Assembly: GCA_900542675.1 (NCBI GenBank) | Contig: UQOT01000003.1 | Location: 1-64,000 of the forward strand | DNA: 64,000 bases | Reading direction: 5' to 3' | Origin: an uncultured Eubacteriales bacterium | GTDB taxonomy: Bacteria; Bacillota; Clostridia; Monoglobales; Monoglobaceae | Shown: in pieces, positions 44,259 to 53,612 of the stretch | Layout: every line of letters starts with the position of its first letter | Numbering within the stretch: position 1 is the stretch's first letter | Made by a program: the position numbers and the translations under genes | Notes under the pieces: model-generated | The model's database searches: none | Told to the model about the DNA's origin: nothing | Seen by the model: only the letters and a program-made list of their open reading frames with translations

Positions 44259-44605
44259 TCTATAATAATCACTCCTTCCTGTGTTTTTATAACGAGCGAC
44301 AGCGAGTTGGTTTTGTTACTTTTGTCAAAAGTAACGCAAAAGCACTTTTGTCAGCAGAGCCAACAAAAATGCCGACAGTCTGCGACTGTTTGCGCTCTTG
44401 CAGAGGGCATATCGGCTGTCGCCGATGTGTTTCGCCTGCGGCTACACACACGCAAGCGGAAAATATAATTTTCGCTTGCTATTATGGTAAATATGAGTTA
44501 AAGCTATCGCAACACCTCATATTACCAATCGTCAATCCGTCATTTCATTCCGTAATTGCCTTAACAGGAATGTGCCACATTCCTGTTATATCTCTTATGA
44601 AAAAT
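44259..44605. other. Putative oriT region
   Basis: 347 nt without a gene, upstream of the relaxase. It contains a perfect palindrome GTTACTTTTG-t-CAAAAGTAAC (44315-44335), a GCAAGCGG/CGCTTGC inverted repeat near 44452 and the 10-bp-arm palindrome at 44565-44585. The position and hairpins suit an origin of transfer, but no nick site was recognised. Confidence 0.45.
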
Positions 44606-44839
44606 CTACCAACGAAAGTCCGTAGGCACACCTTTTTCATCGAGATATTTTTTGCGTGCTTCCTCACGCTCCTGCTCTGTCGGAGCAGTTTTATATGCGG
44701 TATAATGCTCACGCATTACCATTAAATTCAATTTCTTTTCAAGCCCCTGTTTAATATTCGTTTCGTACTCGTATAAATCGAAACAATGATATTTCACTAA
44801 GGCTAAAAATAAATCCATAGGTATCTGTACTTTTTTCAT
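44606..44839 (-). CDS. Small conserved mobile-element protein
   Basis: A 77-residue protein (MKKVQIPMDLFLALVKYHCFDL... EKGVPTDFRW) of a type found next to relaxase or replication genes in clostridial elements. Function unknown. Ribosome site AAAGGATAAG. Confidence 0.7.
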   Translation of the reverse strand: MKKVQIPMDLFLALVKYHCFDLYEYETNIKQGLEKKLNLMVMREHYTAYKTAPTEQEREEARKKYLDEKGVPTDFRW

Positions 44840-44903
44840 ATCTTATCCTTTCAAGGTGGCAAGATGCCCTATTATTAAGATAGGGGAATCTTGCCATCTT
44901 CAT

Positions 44904-45863
44904 TTATAATTCCCAATACCATTGACTACCGACTTTAACCGCTTGAATATCCAAAGCCCTTTTTGCATTTCTCAAAGTCTTGTTGGATATACCTTTTTCA
45001 TCAGCAAGCTCTGCAATCTTTGTCTGCGGCATTTTACCGTCCGCAAGCAGACTTTCAAGAAAATCCATCGCCGTTTTTTGCTTCGTTCCTTTTGCAGTTC
45101 CCGAAAGTAAATCATCAGCAGTTATATCGTATTCGCCAATCCATTCAAATCCGCTATCTTCGCTTAACCTAAATGCAATAGATTTTGCTTCGGGAGCAAG
45201 AGAGCTTTTTACTTGACATATAACTCGGATTTCCGGCTCATCTTTAATTCTGCCGACCAGCAGAACGCTTCTTGCCGCTGCTTGAAAATCAATAGAGCCT
45301 AAACCTCTGTACGCTGATTTTCCCATACTGCATTTATTCATATGACCGATTAAAACAATCGCACAGCGGTATTTTTCCGCAAGCTCCGCTATATGCTTCA
45401 TAACAGGACGAATTTCGTTCGCTCTGTGCATATCCACATCAGCGCCTAAAAAGCCTTGTATCGGGTCTAATACCACAAGCCTTGCGCCTGTTTCGGATAT
45501 AGCCTTTTCAAGTCGCATATCAAGCATTGTCAGCGGTGTGTCCTTATCGTCAATTACAAGCACCTTTGAACAATCAGCATTGGCAGCTACAAGACGAGGT
45601 TTTATTGTATCGCCCAAACCGTCCTCAGCCGTCTGATATATAACATTGACAGGCGGTTTTGCTTCCTCGTCAATAATACTTTCACCTTTTGTAAGTCTTG
45701 CGATAATCTGTAAAACAAGCGTTGTTTTACCCTCGCCGGGGTCGCCTTGAATAATCGTTATTTTACCGTATGGGATAAATGGGTATAGCAGCCATTCCAC
45801 ACTTTCGCATTTTACATCTTGCATATTTATCAACTTTAACTCGCTATTCAAAATTTTCACCAC
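44904..45863 (-). CDS. RepA-like RecA-fold ATPase
   Basis: A 319-residue ATPase: Walker A GDPGEGKTTLV near residue 39, Walker B RLVVLDPIQGF near 131, and LIGHMNK near 172, as in RepA helicases of plasmids. The C-terminal ~60 residues (MPQTKIAELADEKGISNKTLRNAKRAL) look like an HTH. It probably loads or unwinds element DNA during replication of the excised circle. Confidence 0.82.
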   Translation of the reverse strand: MVKILNSELKLINMQDVKCESVEWLLYPFIPYGKITIIQGDPGEGKTTLVLQIIARLTKGESIIDEEAKPPVNVIYQTAEDGLGDTIKPRLVAANADCSKVLVIDDKDTPLTMLDMRLEKAISETGARLVVLDPIQGFLGADVDMHRANEIRPVMKHIAELAEKYRCAIVLIGHMNKCSMGKSAYRGLGSIDFQAAARSVLLVGRIKDEPEIRVICQVKSSLAPEAKSIAFRLSEDSGFEWIGEYDITADDLLSGTAKGTKQKTAMDFLESLLADGKMPQTKIAELADEKGISNKTLRNAKRALDIQAVKVGSQWYWEL

Positions 45864-45959
45864 ATTTCTATTGAAAAGTTTGTAGAAATGTGGTAAAATA
45901 AGTCCGTGTTAGGGGAATGTTTTACCACATTTCCAAGTCCTTTTGTATTTGCCGATACA

Positions 45960-46286
45960 TTAGGACTTTTCTTTTTCTTCCAAGCCGTTGTATGTTTCTG
46001 CTACAAGGTTAAGAGTGTCTAAGAAATCATCTGTTATATCAGAGCATTTTTCTATCCTTTGAAGCTCCGCTAAAATTGCCGACATCTGATTTCTTAAAGC
46101 CTTGAATACTCTCGTATTACCTTGTACGATTATATCTCTTTCGGATAACCGTTTTACGATATAATCTTGCTTTGTGAGTCCCGATAATCTGACACGCATA
46201 TTCAAATCTTCGCTTTCTTCGGGAGATACACGAAAAGCAACAGTAACATTGCGCCATCTGCCGTGCTTATCCAATGTTTTCAGCAT
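45960..46286 (-). CDS. MobC-like relaxosome accessory protein
   Basis: A 108-residue protein with a ribbon-helix-helix-like N-terminus (VTVAFRVSPEESEDLNMRVRLSGLTKQDYIVKRL) and a helical tail, the layout of MobC/plasmid mobilization accessory proteins. It overlaps the integrase gene by 20 nt, indicating coupled expression. Confidence 0.7.
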   Translation of the reverse strand: MLKTLDKHGRWRNVTVAFRVSPEESEDLNMRVRLSGLTKQDYIVKRLSERDIIVQGNTRVFKALRNQMSAILAELQRIEKCSDITDDFLDTLNLVAETYNGLEEKEKS

Positions 46287-47361
46287 TTAATTCACCCCTT
46301 TCGTTATCAAGTTTATCCGCCATTTCAATTTGCTTCGAGGGGAACAGGTGAGCATATCTATATGTAATATCAATACTTTCGTGTCCTACTCGGTCAGCGA
46401 TTGCAACCGCTGAAAAGCCTAAATCAATCAAGTGTGATATATGACTATGCCTTAATGCGTGAATTTTGATACGCTTAACTTCTGCTTCTTTTGCACCTCT
46501 GCGCATTTCGTGGTGCAGATAGCTTTTAGTTACAGTAAACATTCTGTCGGTAGGCTTGATACCGTAAAGCATATTGATATATTCCTCGATTTCCTCACAT
46601 AAAAATTTCGGCATTTTAATTACACGCTTGCTTTTCTTTGTTTTCGGGTCTGTAATAATATCCCTTTTTCCTATACGCTGATATGACTTGTTAATACGCA
46701 AAGTACTGTTTTTTAAGTCAAAATCTTCGGGAGTGAGAGCAAGCAGCTCACCCACTCGAATACCGCACCAATAAAGCACCTCAAACGCATAGAATGATAA
46801 AGGCTTATCCATCATTACATCAGAGAATTTTGTATATTCCTCTTTTGTCCAAAACTCTACCTCTGCGCCGTCTTTATCGCCCATATTTCCTGCTTTTGCG
46901 GCAGGATTGCTTTTCAAATCATAATACTTGATTGCGTGATTGAAAATTGCACTAAGCTGATTATGAATTGTTTTCAGATATGTAGGCGAATACGGCTTAC
47001 CTTTTTCATTACGATAAGCCATAATCTCATTCTGCCATTTTATAACATCTTTTGCGGTTATAGTGTTCATTTTCTTGTCCTTGAAAAATGGGAGTATCTT
47101 CTTGTAAATAATATTTTCCTTTGTAATAAAGGTATTTTCTCTTAATCTCTGCTTCAAGTCAGCAACATAGATTTCAACAAAAGTTTCAAATTTCATATCA
47201 AAATCCGCTTTTGCCTGTCTTAAATACTCCCGTTCCCATTCAAGAGCGTCCTTTTTCGTGTCAAAACCTCGCTTCATCTTCTTTTCGCGAACACCATTGT
47301 AGTTTTCGCAGTAGAACGAAGCATACCATTTTCCTCTTTTCTTATCCTTGTAAGCTGGCAT
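46267..47361 (-). CDS. Tyrosine site-specific integrase
   Basis: A 364-residue integrase of the ICE/phage type. The N-terminal arm-binding domain (KDKKRGKWYASFYCENYNG) and SAM-like core-binding domain precede the catalytic domain with Arg in WCGIRVGELL near residue 200, HALRHSH near 300 and the nucleophile Tyr in ITYRYAHLFP near 335. It should recombine the 12-bp core in the guaA 3' end. Directly downstream of the excisionase. Confidence 0.93.
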   Translation of the reverse strand: MPAYKDKKRGKWYASFYCENYNGVREKKMKRGFDTKKDALEWEREYLRQAKADFDMKFETFVEIYVADLKQRLRENTFITKENIIYKKILPFFKDKKMNTITAKDVIKWQNEIMAYRNEKGKPYSPTYLKTIHNQLSAIFNHAIKYYDLKSNPAAKAGNMGDKDGAEVEFWTKEEYTKFSDVMMDKPLSFYAFEVLYWCGIRVGELLALTPEDFDLKNSTLRINKSYQRIGKRDIITDPKTKKSKRVIKMPKFLCEEIEEYINMLYGIKPTDRMFTVTKSYLHHEMRRGAKEAEVKRIKIHALRHSHISHLIDLGFSAVAIADRVGHESIDITYRYAHLFPSKQIEMADKLDNERGELNAENIG

Positions 47362-47373
47362 ATGTGTCCCTCC

Positions 47374-47553
47374 TTATGATTTTTTATATATTTTTTCGTA
47401 GAAATACTCACGATTTAATCTTCCGTGCATTGTCAAATATCCCTGAGCTTCCTGTTCCTCATTCAGCTTTTTAATCAGTTTATAAGCATAGGCTTGAGAA
47501 ACTTCAAGGACTTTTGCAACTTCGTCTGCTCTCATAAATAATGCCTTTTCCAT
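47374..47553 (-). CDS. Excisionase-like small HTH protein
   Basis: A 59-residue protein, ATG at 47553 after AAGGAGGTTTTTC. The sequence MRADEVAKVLEVSQAYAYKLIKKLN is a MerR/excisionase-type winged helix, ending in a basic YEKIYKKS tail. It lies 12 nt before the integrase gene and should direct excision. Confidence 0.8.
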   Translation of the reverse strand: MEKALFMRADEVAKVLEVSQAYAYKLIKKLNEEQEAQGYLTMHGRLNREYFYEKIYKKS

Positions 47554-47991
47554 TGAAAAACCTCCTTAAAGTTAAAATATATAATATTGCCGTTCTACCT
47601 GTAACAGCTTCCTGCCGTGAAACCCTGTTCGGCTCTGCGGTGTATTTATCAATCTCGGCTCGCTCATCATCAGGGGCTCCCGAAAAGCGACTTGCGCTTT
47701 TTGGGAAAGAGGAGAAGCAGCATAGTTTTTGAGCTTTCGTATTTATACGGAAGCGATTACTACGGAGCTTGCTTCGACGAGGTCTTGGCAATACTTGCTG
47801 ATTGAATAGCACTGTTACAGACGGTCATTCAGTTTTTACTAAACATTTCGATTTAGTAATCATATTATACAGAAAAGTTTAGTATTTGTCAAGAGGTTTT
47901 CAAAAAAATATTAAACTTTTTAATTTAGTATTGATTTTGATGTTGAATTATGTTATACTATGTATAAATTATCAGAACAAGAGGTGTTATT
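47554..47991. promoter_or_regulatory. Divergent control region between excisionase and repressor
   Basis: Leftward promoter TTGACA (47887-47892) / TATAAT (47864-47869) and rightward promoter TTGATT (47931-47936) / TATACT (47954-47959), each with a 17-nt spacer. TTTAGTA-type sites recur, including the perfect palindrome TTACTAAA / TTTAGTAA (47836-47859), a site at about 47878 and an imperfect pair at 47910-47930. These look like repressor operators. The stretch 47560-47830 has nothing else obvious. Confidence 0.75.
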
Positions 47992-48495
47992 ATGGCTATC
48001 GGTAACAGAATAAAGCTGTTTCGTAATATGCGAAACCTAACACAAAAGGAATTGGGAGCAAAGGTCGGTTTTCCGTTTAATGCTACCGATGTGCGTATTG
48101 CACAGTATGAATCGGAAAAGCGGATACCAAAGGACGATATGGTAAACAAGCTCGCTTCAACCCTTGATGTATCTCCTGCGGCAATTAAAGTACCCGATAT
48201 TGATACAGATATTGGGCTTATGCACACCCTGTTTGCTCTTGAAGATACTCGACCTTTTAGAATAAGCAAAATTGATGATACAATCTGCATTAGTTTGGAC
48301 AAGCACGACCGTTCTTATATTTCAATGCTTGATATGCTGTCGCTTTGGTATGATGAATACGAAAAGCTACAGAATGGCGAAATCAGCAAAGAAGAATATG
48401 ACCAATGGCGATATACTTACCCTAAAATGCAGGTTGAGCGTTTCAAACAGGATATTGACAAGTTGCGAAAAGCAAAAAAGCAGCAATCCGAATAA
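47992..48495 (+). CDS. XRE-family repressor of the mobile element
   Basis: A 167-residue protein with an N-terminal Cro/CI HTH (IGNRIKLFRNMRNLTQKELGAKVGF... RIAQYESEKRIPKDD) and an unrecognised C-terminal domain. Divergent from the excisionase/integrase operon, with operator-like repeats between, so it probably keeps the element integrated. Ribosome site AAGAGGTG. Confidence 0.87.
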   Translation: MAIGNRIKLFRNMRNLTQKELGAKVGFPFNATDVRIAQYESEKRIPKDDMVNKLASTLDVSPAAIKVPDIDTDIGLMHTLFALEDTRPFRISKIDDTICISLDKHDRSYISMLDMLSLWYDEYEKLQNGEISKEEYDQWRYTYPKMQVERFKQDIDKLRKAKKQQSE

Positions 48496-48500
48496 ACGAA

Positions 48501-48540
48501 AAAATACCACTGAAAACTTTACCGTTTTCAGTGGTATTTT
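48501..48540. terminator. Terminator after the repressor gene
   Basis: Perfect 17-bp stem (AAAATACCACTGAAAAC and its complement) with a 6-nt loop and T-run. Confidence 0.9.
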
Positions 48541-48651
48541 TATATAGTCAGTATTATCGGCTTATAATACAAATAGTATCATTTTAGTATCACAAGCTGT
48601 TTCCAACCCTTAAAAAGTCAGTGTTTATGCGACTTTCAAGGTTTTATGACA

Positions 48652-50202
48652 TCATTCCCACTCGATGGTGGCGGGGGGTTTGCTGGTTATGTCGTAGACT
48701 ATGCGGTTTACGTGGGGGACTTCGTTTACTATGCGACGGCTGACGGTGTCTAGGACTTCGTAGGGTATTCTTGCCCATTCGCCGGTCATAAAGTCGGTCG
48801 TTGTTACGGCGCGGAGGGCAACCGTATAATCATAGGTGCGCTCATCGCCCATTACTCCGACGCTGCGCATATTGGTGATTACTGCGAAATATTGGTTTAT
48901 GTCGCGCTCTAATCCTGCCTTTGCGATTTCGCTGCGGAATATTGCGTCCGCTTCCTTTAAAATTTCAAGGCGGTCTTTTGTGATTTCGCCTATGCAGCGT
49001 ATTGCAAGACCGGGACCGGGGAACGGCTGGCGCCATACCAAATATTCCGGTATGCCGAGTTCTATGCCGAGCTGGCGGACTTCGTCTTTGAAAAGCAGAC
49101 GAAGAGGCTCGATTATTTCTTTAAAGTCAACATAGTCAGGCAGTCCTCCGACGTTGTGATGGCTCTTGATTACGGCTGCGTCGCCTGTGCCGCTTTCAAT
49201 TACATCGGGGTATATTGTGCCTTGAACGAGGTAGTCAACCTTGCCGATTTTCTTTGCTTCCTGCTCAAAAACTCTGATAAATTCCTCGCCGATTATTTTA
49301 CGCTTGGTTTCGGGCTCGGTAACCCCCGCGAGCTTGCTCAAAAATCTGTCCTCGCAGTTGACACGAATCATATTTATATCAAACTGTTTTGTGAAAATCT
49401 CTTCAACCTGATCTCCCTCGTCCTTTCTTAAAAGACCGTGGTCAACGAAAATACAGGTAAGCTGCTTGCCGATAGCCTTATAGAGAAGAACTGCGGCAAC
49501 GCTGCTGTCCACACCGCCCGAGAGCGCGCAGAGGACTTTTTTATCGCCGATTTTCTCTTTTGCGTATTCAATATAATTCTTGGCATAATCGGACATTGTC
49601 CAGTCGCCTTTAACGCCGCAGACCTTGTAAAGGAAAGAGCGTATCATATCCTTGCCGAAAGGTGTGTGGTTAACCTCGGGGTGGAACTGAACGCCGTAAA
49701 AATTCCTGTCTGTGTTTTCAAACGCCGCCATAGGACAATCATCGGTAACGCCCACGACTCTGAAGCCCTCCGGCAGGGAAATTACCTTGTCGGTGTGGCT
49801 CATAAGGCAGCGGTTGGTTGTGTCCAGCCCTTCGAACAATACACCTGTGGTGTCAAGCTGGATATCGGTAACACCGTATTCACGTGTGTCGGCGTGATGA
49901 ACGACTCCGCCGAGCGACATACTCATAAGCTGTGCGCCGTAGCATATGCCGAGAATAGGAATGCCGAGATTGAAAACCTCAGGGTCAACCTTCGGCGCCT
50001 TTTCGTCGAACACACTGTTGGGGCCGCCTGTGAAGATTATTCCCTTGGGATTTAACGCTTTAATTTCGTCAATCGGCTTTGAGTATGGAACAACCTCGCA
50101 GTATACGTTTGCCTCGCGGACACGTCTTGCAATGAGTTGGTTGTACTGACCGCCGAAGTCGATAACAATAACGGTTTCGCGGTTAATGGTATTGTTTTGC
50201 AT
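48652..50202 (-). CDS. guaA: GMP synthase (glutamine-hydrolysing)
   Basis: A 516-residue enzyme converting XMP to GMP with ATP and glutamine. The N-terminal class I glutaminase has GICYGAQ (catalytic Cys) near residue 86 and [10 protein letters not shown] near 172. The ATP-pyrophosphatase P-loop ALSGGVDSS is near 228 and the C-terminal dimerization domain ends in PPATIEWE. The last codons are the core of an element insertion site, yet the product is unchanged. Start follows AGGTAACAAAT. Confidence 0.97.
   Translation of the reverse strand: MQNNTINRETVIVIDFGGQYNQLIARRVREANVYCEVVPYSKPIDEIKALNPKGIIFTGGPNSVFDEKAPKVDPEVFNLGIPILGICYGAQLMSMSLGGVVHHADTREYGVTDIQLDTTGVLFEGLDTTNRCLMSHTDKVISLPEGFRVVGVTDDCPMAAFENTDRNFYGVQFHPEVNHTPFGKDMIRSFLYKVCGVKGDWTMSDYAKNYIEYAKEKIGDKKVLCALSGGVDSSVAAVLLYKAIGKQLTCIFVDHGLLRKDEGDQVEEIFTKQFDINMIRVNCEDRFLSKLAGVTEPETKRKIIGEEFIRVFEQEAKKIGKVDYLVQGTIYPDVIESGTGDAAVIKSHHNVGGLPDYVDFKEIIEPLRLLFKDEVRQLGIELGIPEYLVWRQPFPGPGLAIRCIGEITKDRLEILKEADAIFRSEIAKAGLERDINQYFAVITNMRSVGVMGDERTYDYTVALRAVTTTDFMTGEWARIPYEVLDTVSRRIVNEVPHVNRIVYDITSKPPATIEWE
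48654..48665. repeat. Right attachment site (att) within the end of guaA
   Basis: ATTCCCACTCGA, identical to 36764-36775; it encodes the last residues (SEWE-type end, here IEWE) of GuaA and lets the gene keep its C-terminus, with TGA now as stop. Confidence 0.88.
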
Positions 50203-50389
50203 ATTTGTTACCTCGTGTATTTTTTATATTTGAAATGTGTAGTTTTATTTGTATGCCGATAAATTTGCCGGCGCATAGGTTTATCGCGTATTTGCTATTC
50301 TCTATTTGCGACTCAATTTAACGACATTGCAAACCATAGCGCACAATTGTTAATCTCTGCCGCCATACATCATAGATGTGTGGTCACAA

Positions 50390-51811
50390 TTAGCAATTCT
50401 CTACGTTAACCGTATACTTTCCGGTAAAGCAGGCGTCGCATTTGCCGCAATTTGTTCCTTCGGCAATTTTGCCGAGGGCTTCAATAGACAGGTATGCGAG
50501 AGAGTCTGCGCCAATGTGTCTTCGGGTTTCGTCGAGAGTCATACGGTGTGCGATGAGCTGGTCACTGTCGGGAATATCCGTGCCGAAGTAGCAAGGATAT
50601 AAAAACGGCGGCGATGAAATTCTGACGTGAACCTCTTTAGCACCGGCGTCGTGCAGAAGCTTAACAATTCTGCCCGAGGTCGTACCGCGCACGATTGAAT
50701 CGTCAATCATAATTACCCGCTTGCCTTCAACTGCGTCACGCATCGCGTTAAGCTTTATCCGAAGCGCCGATTCGCGCTCCTCTTGAGTCGGCTGTATAAA
50801 TGTTCTGCCGATATATCTGTTTTTGATAAATCCGACGCCGTACGGTATGCCGGATTCGTTTGCATAACCGAGAGCCGCGTCGAGTCCCGAGTCGGGCACG
50901 CCGATTACCACGTCTGCGTCAACCGGACTTTCCCGGGCGAGATACTTTCCTGCGTTGAGCCTTGCTCTATGCACGCTGCCGCCGTCTATTACGCTGTCCG
51001 GCCGTGCAAAGTATATATATTCAAAAATACAGGTGGAAGTCGGCTGTCCGCACCGGTCACGGTATGACTTAATCCCGTCCTCATTTACGACAAGAACCTC
51101 TCCCGGCTCAATCTCGCGTACAAAGTCTGCACCAACGGCGTCAAGAGCACAGGTCTCGGACGCGAATACATATGAATTCTTTATCTTTCCCATACAAAGC
51201 GGACGAAAACCTTGCGGGTCGCGCACAACAATCATACGCTTTGGCGTCATAATTATAAGCGAGTACGCGCCGCTTATTTCGCCCATAAGCTTAATCATAG
51301 CCTCGGCGGTGGAGGAGGTCTTAATCCGCTCTTTAGCCATCAATTGAGCTATAATTTCGCTGTCATTGTTCGTCTGAAAAATCGCGCCTTGGTTTTCAAG
51401 CTCGCGGCGCATTTTTTTTACATTTACCAAATTGCCATTGTGCGCAAGAGCAAATGTGCCTTTCTGATACTTTGAGACAAGCGGCTGAGCGTTTTCGCGG
51501 CTGCTAGAACCGGCGGTTGTGTACCGAACGTGACCGACAGCAGCATGTCCCTTAAGCTCATTTAGAACAAGACTGTTAAATACCTCCTGCACAAGGCCCA
51601 TATCTTTGTACTGGAGTACGCGTATTCCGCCGTTTTCGTCCACATTATTGACCGCAATGCCGCAGCTTTCCTGACCTCTGTGCTGAAGAGCGTAGAGACC
51701 GTAGTAGGTGAGCCTTGCGACATCAAGATTGTCGCCCATATCATATACGCCGAAGACGCCGCATTCCTCGTGCAGCGAGTCCTCGCCGAAGATTTCAGAA
51801 TACTTATTCAC
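50390..51811 (-). CDS. purF: Amidophosphoribosyltransferase
   Basis: A 473-residue enzyme for the first step of purine synthesis (PRPP + glutamine to phosphoribosylamine). After a ~16-residue propeptide the catalytic Cys17 begins CGVFGVYD. GHVRYTTAG and HNGNLVN of the glutaminase site are intact, as are the PRPP loop MIDDSIVRGTTS near residue 348 and the Fe-S cysteines including CGKCDAC. Start follows AAAGGAGGATATC. It is downstream of purC with a 146-nt gap. Confidence 0.97.
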   Translation of the reverse strand: MNKYSEIFGEDSLHEECGVFGVYDMGDNLDVARLTYYGLYALQHRGQESCGIAVNNVDENGGIRVLQYKDMGLVQEVFNSLVLNELKGHAAVGHVRYTTAGSSSRENAQPLVSKYQKGTFALAHNGNLVNVKKMRRELENQGAIFQTNNDSEIIAQLMAKERIKTSSTAEAMIKLMGEISGAYSLIIMTPKRMIVVRDPQGFRPLCMGKIKNSYVFASETCALDAVGADFVREIEPGEVLVVNEDGIKSYRDRCGQPTSTCIFEYIYFARPDSVIDGGSVHRARLNAGKYLARESPVDADVVIGVPDSGLDAALGYANESGIPYGVGFIKNRYIGRTFIQPTQEERESALRIKLNAMRDAVEGKRVIMIDDSIVRGTTSGRIVKLLHDAGAKEVHVRISSPPFLYPCYFGTDIPDSDQLIAHRMTLDETRRHIGADSLAYLSIEALGKIAEGTNCGKCDACFTGKYTVNVENC

Positions 51812-51957
51812 GATATCCTCCTTTAAATAAGCGGTTTGAGTTTTTGCTTCGCCCGGAAAAGTTCAAAAGCTGAAGTCAAAAACCGCGCACTCCGCTTATA
51901 TCCGGGAGGAGCGCCTTTGATCCTCTGAGTTGTATTTTAAATTAGTTATCTTAAAAA
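51812..51957 (-). promoter_or_regulatory. purC-purF intergenic leader with inverted repeats
   Basis: ATAAGCGG (51827-51834) pairs with CCGCTTAT (51892-51899), with inner GTTTTTGA/TCAAAAAC-like complementarity. It may be a processing or attenuation structure before purF; no riboswitch class recognised. Confidence 0.35.
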
Positions 51958-52674
51958 TTAAACGGTTTCGCCCATAAGACGCTTCATAATTTCCTCATAA
52001 GCGTCCTCTACACCGCCCATATCGCGTCTAAATCTATCTTTGTCGAGCTTCTCGTTGGTATCCTTATCCCAGAAGCGGCAGGTGTCGGGTGAAATTTCAT
52101 CAGCGAGCACGATTGTACCGTCGCTTGTCTTGCCGAACTCAAGCTTGAAGTCGATGAGCTTGATGCCGAGCTCTAACAGGTATGCCTTTAAGATTTCGTT
52201 TACTTTAAACGCGTACTTCGCAATTGTGTCAATGTCCTCCTGTGTTGCAAGACCGAGTGCGAGTACGTGGTATGAGTTTATAAGCGGGTCGCCGAGGTCG
52301 TCGTTCTTATAGCTGAACTCAAGCGTCGGCGAAAGCAGCTCCTTGCCCTCGGGAACACCGTATCTCTTTGAGAAGGAGCCTGCAGCAACGTTGCGTATGA
52401 TAACCTCAAGAGGTACGATGCTCACTTTCTTAACTAAGGTTTCTCTGTCCGAAATTTCTTCAATAAGGTGCGTCGGTATACCCTGCTTTTCAAGCATTTT
52501 CATCAGATGATTGGTAACGCGGTTATTGATAATACCCTTTGACTGGATAGTACCCTTTTTTTCACCGTTAAAGGCAGTGGCGTCGTCCTTATAGTCAACC
52601 ATTAAAACTTCGGGATCGTCGGTTTTAAATACCTTTTTTGCCTTGCCCTCGTAAAGCTGCTCTAATTTTTGCAT
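51958..52674 (-). CDS. purC: Phosphoribosylaminoimidazole-succinocarboxamide synthase (SAICAR synthetase)
   Basis: A 238-residue purine-pathway enzyme joining CAIR and aspartate. Family motifs: [10 protein letters not shown] at the start, [15 protein letters not shown] near residue 26, [15 protein letters not shown] near 83 and [12 protein letters not shown] near 186. Start at 52674 follows GGAGGATTTTGTG; longer frames lack a site. Upstream of purF on the same strand. Confidence 0.96.
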   Translation of the reverse strand: MQKLEQLYEGKAKKVFKTDDPEVLMVDYKDDATAFNGEKKGTIQSKGIINNRVTNHLMKMLEKQGIPTHLIEEISDRETLVKKVSIVPLEVIIRNVAAGSFSKRYGVPEGKELLSPTLEFSYKNDDLGDPLINSYHVLALGLATQEDIDTIAKYAFKVNEILKAYLLELGIKLIDFKLEFGKTSDGTIVLADEISPDTCRFWDKDTNEKLDKDRFRRDMGGVEDAYEEIMKRLMGETV

Positions 52675-52956
52675 CACAAAATCCTCCATATAAACATATA
52701 TATAAATTAAAATTAAAAACAAAAATACAGTCTTATTTTATTACATTAGGTGACAAATTGCAAGGGCTAAATACAAAATTTACCCAAAAAGTTGTCTAAA
52801 GATTTATTTTTGCCCGAAATAAAAATGTGTAAACCGTACAGACCGAAAATCAAAAGATATAAAATTTAATTTTACCCCTTGTCGGGCAGAGATTTTAGTG
52901 ATATAATATTCGGTAAAGTATGTCGGTTACGAATATATCGGAAAGGAGACCGTTTT

Positions 52957-53607
52957 ATGGGTTTTATTAAACTGATAAAAGAAGAAATTCACCTGACGTT
53001 TGAACGTGACCCTGCGGCGCGGTCTAAGGCGCAGGTATTCTTTCTGTATCCCGGCGTTAAAGCGATGATATACCACCGCATAGCGCATAAGCTGTACGGG
53101 CTAAAAAGGTATTTTCTTGCCGACTGGCTTTCAATGCACGCACGGCGCGTTACGGGGATAGAAATTCACCCTGCCGCGAATATAGGCAAAAACGTTTTCA
53201 TTGACCACGGAATGGGCGTGGTGATAGGCGAGACTACAGAGATTGGCGATAACTGCACGATATATCAGGGCGTGACGCTCGGCGGCACGGGTAAGGATAA
53301 GGGAAAACGCCACCCGACGATAGGCAGGAATGTGACCATCGGCACCGGTGCGAAGATACTCGGTCCGTTTAAGGTGGGTGACAATTCAAAGGTTGCGGCG
53401 AACGCTGTTGTTTTAAACGAGATACCGCCCGACAGTACCTGCGTGGGCGTACCCGCGCATATAGTTAAGCGCGAGGGTGTAAGAGTCGCACCTGCAAAGC
53501 CGTATGTACCCGACCTTGACCAGGTACATTTTCCCGACCCGGTATCAATGGATTTATGCAATCTCCGTGGAGAAGTGGAGCGGCTTAAAAATAAGATAGA
53601 AGGATAA
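52957..53607 (+). CDS. cysE: Serine O-acetyltransferase
   Basis: A 216-residue left-handed beta-helix acetyltransferase making O-acetylserine for cysteine synthesis. Motifs: ADWLSMHARRVTGIEIHPAANIGKNVFIDHG and GETTEIGDNCTIYQGVTLGGTG, with catalytic His residues. Start at 52957 follows GAAAGGAGACC. It lies 5 nt upstream of cysS, linking cysteine supply with its charging to tRNA. Confidence 0.94.
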   Translation: MGFIKLIKEEIHLTFERDPAARSKAQVFFLYPGVKAMIYHRIAHKLYGLKRYFLADWLSMHARRVTGIEIHPAANIGKNVFIDHGMGVVIGETTEIGDNCTIYQGVTLGGTGKDKGKRHPTIGRNVTIGTGAKILGPFKVGDNSKVAANAVVLNEIPPDSTCVGVPAHIVKREGVRVAPAKPYVPDLDQVHFPDPVSMDLCNLRGEVERLKNKIEG

Positions 53608-53612
53608 TTATT

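Larger units (their letters stand above)
36764..48665. mobile_element. Integrative mobilizable element in guaA, about 11.9 kb
   Basis: Bounded by 12-bp direct repeats. It carries repressor, excisionase, tyrosine integrase, MobC-like protein, RepA-like ATPase, MobV-type relaxase, TnpV-like protein and a restriction/abortive-infection cargo. No type IV secretion genes are present, so it would need a helper for transfer. All genes except the repressor point left, away from guaA. Confidence 0.88.

Noticed and set aside
47504..47812. About 100-codon minus-strand frame between the excisionase and the repressor
   Set aside because: It overlaps the better-supported excisionase and lacks a ribosome site and any recognisable motif.
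48652..48670. Possible truncation of guaA by the inserted element
   Set aside because: The repeated core restores the final codons exactly; the protein ends in the normal IEWE.
49438..50055. Long open frame (about 205 codons) antisense to guaA
   Set aside because: It lies entirely over the well-supported guaA coding sequence, has no ribosome site and no recognisable protein features.
50203..50389. Purine riboswitch upstream of guaA
   Set aside because: The guanine-aptamer core could not be found in the leader.
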